From Marinihelvus sp963695135 (GTDB lineage Bacteria; Pseudomonadota; Gammaproteobacteria; Xanthomonadales; SZUA-36), in contig CAVOGA010000003.1 of assembly GCA_963695135.1 (NCBI GenBank), positions 1 through 64,000 on the forward strand: a DNA stretch of 64,000 nt, written 5' to 3'. Numbering within the stretch: position 1 is the first letter of the stretch; the number at the start of each line of letters is the position of its first letter. This document shows positions 57,891 through 64,000 of this stretch, piece after piece. The position numbers and the translations under genes are program-made. The notes under the pieces were generated by a model, which saw only the letters and a list, made by a program, of their open reading frames with translations, was not told the origin of the DNA and made no database searches.

Positions 57891-60049
57891 CGACTCACCA
57901 TTTCGAAATCAATCTTACGCTCTTCCACGTTAACGTCCTTGACCCGGACCCGCACCGGGTCGGCGAGCTGGTACTCGCGCCCGGAGCGCTCGCCCTTGAG
58001 GCGGTGCTGCACCGGGTCGAAGTGATAGTAATCATTGGACAGGCTGGTGACGTGCACCAGGCCGCTGACGTTGCCGTGGTTCAGCTCCACGAACAGGCCG
58101 AACGACGTTACACCGGACACGATGCCGTCAAACTCCATGCCGATGTGCTGTTCCATGTACATGCATTTGAGCCGGTCATGGACATCACGCTCCGCCTCTT
58201 CGGCCCGCCTGGAGCGGTGCGAGGACTGCTCGCAGAGCCGGTCCATCTTCTCGTGGCTGTAGGGATAGGGCGGTTTCTCACCGCGCGCAATCGCGTGGTG
58301 AATGGCCCGGTGCACCAGCAGGTCCGGATAGCGGCGGATGGGCGAGGTAAAATGCGTATAGGCCGCCAGCGCCAGTCCGAAATGCCCGCCGTTGTCCGGC
58401 TTGTAGACCGCCAGGGCCTGGGAGCGCAGCAGCACCGCCATGATCAGCTTCTCATCGGGCCGGCCCTTGACCTGCTCGACAATTTTCTCGAAATCGCGCG
58501 GCGTCGGCTGGTCCTTCCAGGTGCGCCTGAGGCCCTGGGAATGCAGAAATGCCTCCAGGGACTCGAGCTTGAGGACCGGCGGCGGCGCATGTACGCGGAA
58601 CGGCGCCACGATCTTGCGCTCCTGCAGGAAATTCGCGGCCTCGACGTTGGCCAGGATCATGCACTCTTCGATCAGCTTGTGCGCATCGTGGCGTTCCGTG
58701 GGCACCAGGTCCTCAACCTCGCCCTTGGCGTTAAAGACGAACTTGATTTCCTGGCTTTCAAAATCGATGGCGCCGCGCCGGCGGCGGGCCTTGCGCAGCA
58801 CCTTGTACAGCGCGTACAGCTCGTCCAGGCTCTCGGCAACCCCTTCGCGGGGCTGCTCGAAGGGCAATTCACCGCCGCTGAGGTAGGTCCAGACCTGGTC
58901 GTAGGTCAGGCGGGCGTGCGAGTTCATCACGGCGGACACAAAGCGGCTGCGCAGCACCTTGCCCTTCTCGTCCACGGTCATGTCGCAGGCCAGGCACAGC
59001 CGGTCCTCTTTGGGCTTCAGCGAGCACAGGCCGTTGGACAGCGCCTCGGGCAACATCGGCACCACCCGGTTGGGGAAGTACACGGACGTGGCGCGGTGGA
59101 TCGCTTCCTCGTCGAGCGCCGTCGAGGGCGTTACGTAGCTTGAAACGTCCGCGATGGCCACGATCAGCCGCCAGCCGCGCTTCACACGCCGCGCAAAGAC
59201 CGCGTCATCAAAATCACGCGCATCGGCGCCATCAATGGTCACCAGCGGCAGGTCACGCAGGTCCTGGCGGCCGGTTTTCATGGCTTCCGGCACCACCGCG
59301 CCGAAGGATCCCGCCTCGGCCTCCACGCCGTCCGGCCACTCGAAGGGAATGCCGAAGTTATGGATGGCAATGTCGGTGGCCATGCCCGGATCACCGAGGG
59401 AGCCAAGCACCTGCACGATGCGTCCCAGCGGCGGCTTGCGGTCCGTGGGCTGGCGTACGATCGCCGCCACCACCACCTGGCCCGGCTTGGCGCCCATCGT
59501 GTCCTGCAGGGGAATCAGGATGTCCTGGCTGATGCGCGTCTCATCCGGCACCACCAGGGCCACGCCGCTTTCCTCGACAAAGCGCCCGACAATGGTCTCA
59601 TGAGCCCGCTCGAGCACTTCCTTGACCTTGCCCTCGCGGCGCCCGCGATTGTCCACGCCCACCACCGAGGCCATCACCCGGTCGCCGTGCAGCACCGGAC
59701 GCATTTCGCGTGAGGACAGGTACAGATCATCGCCGCCCTCATCGGGCACCAGGAAGCCGTAGCCGTCCGGGTGGGCGACCACCCGGCCCTTGACCAGGTC
59801 CATGCGGGTCGACAGGCCGTAAGCGCCGGCGCGGTTCTTGACCAGCTGGCCGTCACGCACCATGGCGCGCAGACGACGGCGCAGGATCTCCTGGCTGTCA
59901 TCGCCTTTCACCTTGAGGGCTTTTTGCAGTTCCCCGCGCTTCAGGGGACGGCCGGCGTGGTCCAGGCAGTCCATGATTTCCACCCGGTCAGGCGCTGGTG
60001 CGTCTATGCGGTCGTTCTCGGAAGGTTTTTTGTTGTTTCTGCGGGCCAT
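57887..60049 (-). CDS. rnr: Ribonuclease R
   Basis: The 720-residue 3'-5' exoribonuclease has an N-terminal helix-turn-helix, two cold-shock domains (GRVVAHPDGYGFLVPDEGG), the RNB catalytic domain with metal-binding Asp residues in TIDGADARDFDDAVFA, and a C-terminal S1 domain (FDGIVSGVTSFGLFVEL). It degrades structured RNA. The long basic tail found in E. coli RNase R is absent. The protein ends shortly after the S1 domain. Confidence 0.95.
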   Translation of the reverse strand: MARRNNKKPSENDRIDAPAPDRVEIMDCLDHAGRPLKRGELQKALKVKGDDSQEILRRRLRAMVRDGQLVKNRAGAYGLSTRMDLVKGRVVAHPDGYGFLVPDEGGDDLYLSSREMRPVLHGDRVMASVVGVDNRGRREGKVKEVLERAHETIVGRFVEESGVALVVPDETRISQDILIPLQDTMGAKPGQVVVAAIVRQPTDRKPPLGRIVQVLGSLGDPGMATDIAIHNFGIPFEWPDGVEAEAGSFGAVVPEAMKTGRQDLRDLPLVTIDGADARDFDDAVFARRVKRGWRLIVAIADVSSYVTPSTALDEEAIHRATSVYFPNRVVPMLPEALSNGLCSLKPKEDRLCLACDMTVDEKGKVLRSRFVSAVMNSHARLTYDQVWTYLSGGELPFEQPREGVAESLDELYALYKVLRKARRRRGAIDFESQEIKFVFNAKGEVEDLVPTERHDAHKLIEECMILANVEAANFLQERKIVAPFRVHAPPPVLKLESLEAFLHSQGLRRTWKDQPTPRDFEKIVEQVKGRPDEKLIMAVLLRSQALAVYKPDNGGHFGLALAAYTHFTSPIRRYPDLLVHRAIHHAIARGEKPPYPYSHEKMDRLCEQSSHRSRRAEEAERDVHDRLKCMYMEQHIGMEFDGIVSGVTSFGLFVELNHGNVSGLVHVTSLSNDYYHFDPVQHRLKGERSGREYQLADPVRVRVKDVNVEERKIDFEMVSR

Positions 60050-60134
60050 AAAATTACCGTGTTGGTTTCAGGGCGCTAGTGTATCGGTTCACGCGCGGGA
60101 CTGCGTGACGGGATGGGCTGCAGCGCCCCGGGAT

Positions 60135-60169
60135 ATAAAAAAACCCGCTGGCATGACTGCCAGCGGGTT
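60135..60169 (-). terminator. Intrinsic terminator of tRNA-Leu
   Basis: On the minus strand AACCCGCTGGCA pairs with TGCCAGCGGGTT around a GTCA loop, followed by a run of T. It lies just downstream of the tRNA and upstream of rnr. Confidence 0.92.
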
Positions 60170-60182
60170 CTGACTTTCGATT

Positions 60183-60270
60183 TGGTGCCGAGGAGAGGAC
60201 TTGAACCTCCACGAGCTAATGCTCACTAGCACCTGAAGCTAGCGCGTCTACCAATTCCGCCACCTCGGCA
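60183..60270 (-). tRNA. tRNA-Leu (CAG)
   Basis: The minus strand reads TGCCGAGGTGGCGGAATTGG at the 5' end. The anticodon arm CTAGC-TTCAGGT-GCTAG has anticodon CAG (complement at 60233-60235). A long variable arm, GTTCAAGTC T loop and encoded CCA are present. Sequence is close to E. coli tRNA-Leu(CAG). Confidence 0.96.
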
Positions 60271-60435
60271 AAAGGCTGCAGTAAGGGGAAAACTGCAGCC
60301 TAAGGGTCGATCCGGGGTAAGGGGAACCACCGAACCGGACGCGAAAGATACCGATATGGCGCAGCCAAGTCAACCGTTTTCGCGGCCGGCGCGACGACGT
60401 TGACCCCGCCTGGCGGGCAGGCGGGAGGCAGCGAT

Positions 60436-61857
60436 CTACGGCGCGCCCGACAGCGCCTCGCACAGGGCCACGTTATCCTTGTTGACGCGCTGCAGATTGA
60501 TCGTGCCGGTCCGGGGGATGGCCGGCAAATCGTAGCTCAACCGTATCTCGTCACAGCTAATAAATTCCACCTCGAAGCTGCCGTAGCCGGTTTCATTGCT
60601 GACCCTCGGCGTGGGCGAGTCAAAGATGCCCCCCGAGGTCAGCGTGACGCTGAGCGTGGCCTCGTTGCCGTTGAGTAACCCGTCCCCGGTCAGCCAGCGA
60701 TGGCCCGGCTCACCGAGCATGGCCATGACGTTGGCCGGCGGACGTTCCGAGTCGTAGGTGAAGTTGGCAACGAACACCCGCCCCAGCTCCGGATAGATGG
60801 TAAAAAAGAAGCCCTGCCCGGCCGTGGCCGGGTCGAACCAGGCGTCGTTGAAGGCGCCGTTGACCACCAGTGACGACTCCGTGGTGAACACCTGGATCAG
60901 GCTGTTGCCGGTATCGGCCACGGCGACCTTGCCGCTGGGGTGAACCGCAACATCGTGGGGCTCAAGAAAACTGTAGCCGTTGGCTGCGCCGAAGGCGCGG
61001 CACTGGCCCTGGTAATCGCAGACCTGGATCCGGTTGTTGCCCGTATCGGCAACCCAGATGCGGCCCTGCAGATCCACATCAATACCCACCGGGTTGTTGA
61101 ACTGCCCCGGGGCGCTGCCCTGGCCGCCAAATGCGGTGCAGTTCGCTGCGGTGTCACAAATCTGTACGCGGTGATTACCCGTATCCGAGATGATGATCCG
61201 GTCATCCCGGTCGATCGCTATGCCGCGTGCCTTGTTCAGCTGACCGGGCTGTGAGCCGGCTCCCATGAACACCTTGGTGAAATTCAGGGTATCCGGGTTA
61301 AGAATCTGAATCCGGTTGTTATCGCGATCAAGGCCGAAAAGCCGCCCCTGGCTGTCAATGGCCACGTCATCGGGGAATGCCCAGCGACCCAGTGAGGAGG
61401 AAGGCAGCTGGACCTCGCTACCCGAGTCGCCGCTGAACAGGCACTGGCCATCAAGCCTGCAGAACTGGATCCAGTGGTTGTCCTCGTCGGCAACGGCTAT
61501 GCGCCCGTTGACGGACACCTCGACACCATGCGGCCGGTCAAACACACCGGGAGAATTGCGTCCACGGCCCCCGCCATCCCCTCCAAACCACTGGCAATTC
61601 TCCCCGGAGAGGTCACACAGCTGGAGCTTCAGGTTGTTGTAGTCCGCGATGACAAGTTGTTCCGCGCTCAGGAAATCCAGCCCGCGCGGGCTGGAAAAGC
61701 CGGTCGGGGGATTCTGGTTTGCAGGAAAAGAAGGTTCGTAAAACCCGAACCCGCCGAACTCATTGCTAAATTCCAGGCTGACTTCCAGCTGGGCGGCAAC
61801 CGGTGATGCGGTTGCAACGGCCAGCAGAGCAAGGGCCATCAGGTGCCGGGTATTCAT
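60436..61857 (-). CDS. Exported NHL-repeat beta-propeller protein with C-terminal accessory domain
   Basis: The 473-residue protein starts at ATG 61855-61857 (GGAAG 6 nt upstream), with signal peptide HLMALALLAVATASPVAAQ. NHL repeats fill about residues 40-330: SSPRGLDFLSAEQLVIADYN, RPHGVEVSVNGRIAVADEDN, ARGIAIDRDDRIIISDTGNH, NPVGIDVDLQGRIWVADTGN. The propeller contains regularly spaced Cys pairs (QLCDLSGENCQWF, QICDTAANCTAF), probably disulfides. The last 125 residues (DPATAGQGFFFTIYPELG, FVANFTYDSERPP, GSFEVEFISCDEI) form a module I associate with exported proteins of related bacteria. Ligand unknown. Confidence 0.82.
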   Translation of the reverse strand: MNTRHLMALALLAVATASPVAAQLEVSLEFSNEFGGFGFYEPSFPANQNPPTGFSSPRGLDFLSAEQLVIADYNNLKLQLCDLSGENCQWFGGDGGGRGRNSPGVFDRPHGVEVSVNGRIAVADEDNHWIQFCRLDGQCLFSGDSGSEVQLPSSSLGRWAFPDDVAIDSQGRLFGLDRDNNRIQILNPDTLNFTKVFMGAGSQPGQLNKARGIAIDRDDRIIISDTGNHRVQICDTAANCTAFGGQGSAPGQFNNPVGIDVDLQGRIWVADTGNNRIQVCDYQGQCRAFGAANGYSFLEPHDVAVHPSGKVAVADTGNSLIQVFTTESSLVVNGAFNDAWFDPATAGQGFFFTIYPELGRVFVANFTYDSERPPANVMAMLGEPGHRWLTGDGLLNGNEATLSVTLTSGGIFDSPTPRVSNETGYGSFEVEFISCDEIRLSYDLPAIPRTGTINLQRVNKDNVALCEALSGAP

Positions 61858-61973
61858 GCAGACTTCCATTTGGGGGGACTGTAACCGCCGTATTATGCGC
61901 CACTCGTTTATAAAATGGCACACCGCTTGCGTGACCACGCTCATCGGACCGCGGCCTGGATAAGCCGCAGGGC

Positions 61974-63266
61974 TTAGTCCAGCGGATGTCGCAGGATGAT
62001 GTTCTCGTTGCGGTCCGGGCCGGTGGAGACCATGTGCACGGGCGCTCCGGTCAGTTGTTCCATGGCTTCCAGGTAGGCACGGGCGTTGGCCGGCAGGTCC
62101 TCCAGGCGCGTGGCGCCGCGGGAACTTTCGCTCCAGCCGGGAAATGACTCGTACACCGGTTCCAGGGCGGACCAGGCGTCCGGATTGGTCGGCGGCACGT
62201 CGATCTCCTCGCCATCCAGCCGGTAGGCGGTGCACACCTTGATTTCTTCCATGCCGTCCAGCACGTCCAGCTTGGTCACGCAAAACCCGCTGAGGCCGTT
62301 CAGCTTGACCGAACGCTTGAGGGTCACCGCATCCAGCCAGCCGCAGCGCCGCGGACGGCCTGTCGTAGCGCCAAATTCCGCACCACGTTTGGCAATGCCG
62401 GCGCCTGTTTCGTCAAACAGCTCGGTCGGAAACGGCCCGCCGCCCACGCGCGTGGTGTACGCCTTGGTGATCCCCAGCACGTAGTCGATCGCGTCCGGGC
62501 CGACGCCGGCGCCGGTGCATACGCCGCCGACGGTGGTGTTGCTGGAGGTGACAAAGGGATAGGTGCCGTGGTCGATGTCCAGCAGCGCGCCCTGGGCGCC
62601 CTCAAACAGAATGCGCTTGCCCGCGTCACGCAGGCGGTGCAGTTCACCGGACACGTCGCCCACCATGTGGCCGATCGCATCCGCCAGGGCCAGGGTCGCA
62701 TCGAGAATGGCCGGATAATCCAGCGGCTCCAGGCCGTAGCGGTTCACCAGGTCAAAGCTGTGATACTCGACCACCGATTCCAGCTTGTTGGCCAGTGCTT
62801 CCGCGTTCAGCAGGTCTGCGACCCGCACGCCGCGGCGCGATGCCTTGTCCTCGTAGGCCGGGCCGATGCCGCGCGAGGTGGTGCCAATGGCCTTGACCCC
62901 CAGTGCCGCCTCCCGCGCGCGGTCCAGCTGCGCGTGGTAAGGCATGATCACCGGGCAGGCCGGGGAGATCACCATGCGCGATTCCACGTCCACGCCGCGG
63001 GCCTGCAGGTTGTCGATTTCCGCCTTGAGGGCCTCCGGTGACAGCACCACGCCGTTGCCGATAAAGCAGCGCACACCCGGGTGCATGATGCCGGCCGGGA
63101 TCAGGTGCAGCACGGTCTTGTCACCGTCAATGACCAGCGTATGTCCGGCGTTGTGGCCGCCCTGGAAGCGGACCACCGCGTCCATGTCCTGGCACAGCAG
63201 GTCGACGATTTTGCCCTTGCCCTCATCACCCCACTGGGTGCCGAGAACGACAACAGAATGACTCAT
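61974..63266 (-). CDS. purA: Adenylosuccinate synthetase
   Basis: PurA converts IMP, aspartate and GTP to adenylosuccinate. The 430-residue product has the P-loop GDEGKGK (13-19), FQGGHNAGHTLVIDG, GTTSRGIGPAYEDK, FEGAQGALLDIDHGTYPFVTSS and TTGRPRRCGWLD. It lies next to DUF2065 and hflC as in other gammaproteobacteria. Sequence intact. Confidence 0.97.
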   Translation of the reverse strand: MSHSVVVLGTQWGDEGKGKIVDLLCQDMDAVVRFQGGHNAGHTLVIDGDKTVLHLIPAGIMHPGVRCFIGNGVVLSPEALKAEIDNLQARGVDVESRMVISPACPVIMPYHAQLDRAREAALGVKAIGTTSRGIGPAYEDKASRRGVRVADLLNAEALANKLESVVEYHSFDLVNRYGLEPLDYPAILDATLALADAIGHMVGDVSGELHRLRDAGKRILFEGAQGALLDIDHGTYPFVTSSNTTVGGVCTGAGVGPDAIDYVLGITKAYTTRVGGGPFPTELFDETGAGIAKRGAEFGATTGRPRRCGWLDAVTLKRSVKLNGLSGFCVTKLDVLDGMEEIKVCTAYRLDGEEIDVPPTNPDAWSALEPVYESFPGWSESSRGATRLEDLPANARAYLEAMEQLTGAPVHMVSTGPDRNENIILRHPLD

Positions 63267-63314
63267 AGAACGTTTCCCAACGTAGTTATCCCAATTTATG
63301 CCGTTATTGGGTTG

Positions 63315-63509
63315 TTAGAGTACGAGCTGGAGCATGACCGCTCCGCTCAGTAAACAGACGATACCGATCAAACGAATGCCGCGCGGCCCCAGCCGCGCGG
63401 CATCCATCATCGCTTTCAGCCAGCGCTCCGGCGCCAGCGTCGGCAACAACCCCTCGAGTATGAGCAGCAGTGCGAAGGCTGTCGCCAGGTCTTTCAGCAA
63501 AGGATCCAC
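63315..63509 (-). CDS. DUF2065-family inner-membrane protein (YjeT-like)
   Basis: The 64-residue protein has two predicted helices (TAFALLLILEGLLPTLA and IRLIGIVCLLSGAVMLQLVL). The GTG start (63507-63509) is the only one that fits. The gene sits between hflC and purA, the conserved location. Function unknown, possibly linked to the HflKC complex. Confidence 0.87.
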   Translation of the reverse strand: MDPLLKDLATAFALLLILEGLLPTLAPERWLKAMMDAARLGPRGIRLIGIVCLLSGAVMLQLVL

Positions 63510-63535
63510 CGGCGGTCATTCGGCCTTGCTGTGCC

Positions 63536-64000
63536 CTACTCCCGGGCTTCGCCGTTAAAGTAGTCGAAGAACTCGGAGTTCGGATCGACCACCAGCACAT
63601 CATCCTGGTTGCCAAAGGCATTCCGGTAGGCCTGCAGGCTCCGGGAAAAGGCGAAGAACTCCTCGTCCAGACCGTAGGCGTCTGCGTAGATGGCGATGGA
63701 TAAGGCGTCGCCCTCACCGCGAATACGCTGACCGTCACGCTCGGCCTCGGCCAGGATGACCTGGGATTCACGATCGGCGTTGGACTTGATCCGCTCGGAT
63801 TCCTCACGGCCCTCGAACCGGTAGCGATTGGCCTCCTTCTGACGGTCAGCCGCCATACGCCGGAATACCGATTCCCGGACATCGTCCGGCAGCTCGATGC
63901 TCTTGATGCGCACGTCAACCACCTCGATGCCGAACTCTTCCGCCGCCTTGTTGGCGGCCACGGCGATATCCTGCATCGTGTTCACACGCTGTTCGGACAC
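63536..64000 (-). CDS. hflC: HflC, modulator of FtsH (C-terminal part, cut by window edge)
   Basis: The frame enters at the right edge. It contains the SPFH/prohibitin domain end (EEFGIEVVDVRIKSIELPDD, VFRRMAADRQKEANRYR) and the AEAERDGQRIRGEGDA coiled-coil region. With HflK it forms the complex that restrains FtsH proteolysis. The C-terminus is FFDYFNGEARE. The N-terminal part lies outside. Confidence 0.93.
   Translation of the reverse strand: MSEQRVNTMQDIAVAANKAAEEFGIEVVDVRIKSIELPDDVRESVFRRMAADRQKEANRYRFEGREESERIKSNADRESQVILAEAERDGQRIRGEGDALSIAIYADAYGLDEEFFAFSRSLQAYRNAFGNQDDVLVVDPNSEFFDYFNGEARE

Overview
The window is a high-GC chromosome segment of a gammaproteobacterium. ZipA, which is essentially restricted to that class, sits in the order smc-zipA-ligA. 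The neighbourhoods hflC-DUF2065-purA and rnr-rlmB are also typical of gammaproteobacteria. An IPTL-CTERM-type protein and the general gene style resemble the Xanthomonadales/Chromatiales side of the class (a Wenzhouxiangella-like lineage is my guess). That placement is inference, not a search result. No complete transposase, prophage or CRISPR array is visible.

Layout. (1) Positions 1-15.4 kb, all on the minus strand, form one surface-polysaccharide locus. A WecA-like initiating transferase and an RfaH-type antiterminator are followed by a perfect 12-nt ops element at 13641-13652. Downstream come an EPS-associated MarR regulator, two flippases, methyltransferases, an acyltransferase, a UDP-HexNAc dehydrogenase/4-epimerase pair (TviB/TviC type, UDP-GalNAcA route) and a complete CMP-pseudaminic acid pathway (pseB, pseC, methylase, pseF, pseG, pseH, pseI). 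(2) 15.6-26 kb carries an exported protein with a ParB-like module, a FecR-domain protein, a CHASE2-adenylate cyclase, an O-antigen-ligase-like protein, a PPP-type phosphatase, a broken membrane protein, a KefB-like antiporter and a CpdA-like cAMP phosphodiesterase. (3) 26.5-30.8 kb is a minus-strand export operon: outer-membrane barrel, Wza-type channel, Wzc-type tyrosine kinase. (4) 31-42 kb is mixed: SufU-like protein, EEP hydrolase, uvrB, aminotransferase, a lone pseudopilin, tRNA-Asn, a VOC protein, an IPTL-CTERM-type protein, a DUF2092 pair, a lipid kinase and small proteins. (5) 42-64 kb is core genome: ligA-zipA-smc, bolA/yciI, an S9 peptidase, yciO-scpA-scpB-rluB-HD, rnr-rlmB-nitrilase, tRNA-Leu, purA, DUF2065 and hflC (cut by the window end).

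The most unusual signal is a family of seven intergenic repeats. Each has a conserved 51-54 bp core flanked by 24-29 bp inverted arms whose sequence is private to that copy yet complementary within the copy (three copies perfectly so over their full arms, and one more over 25 bp). Six of the seven occur as convergent pairs at three loci. I do not recognise a named family with this conserved-core, variable-stem architecture.

The second general feature is a high rate of single-base frameshifts (roughly 40). They are concentrated at 1-10 kb and around 22-25 kb and almost absent from 42-64 kb. In nearly every case family-typical protein continues in another frame, which looks like consensus indel error rather than gene decay. 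I therefore give whole-gene coordinates across the frameshifts.
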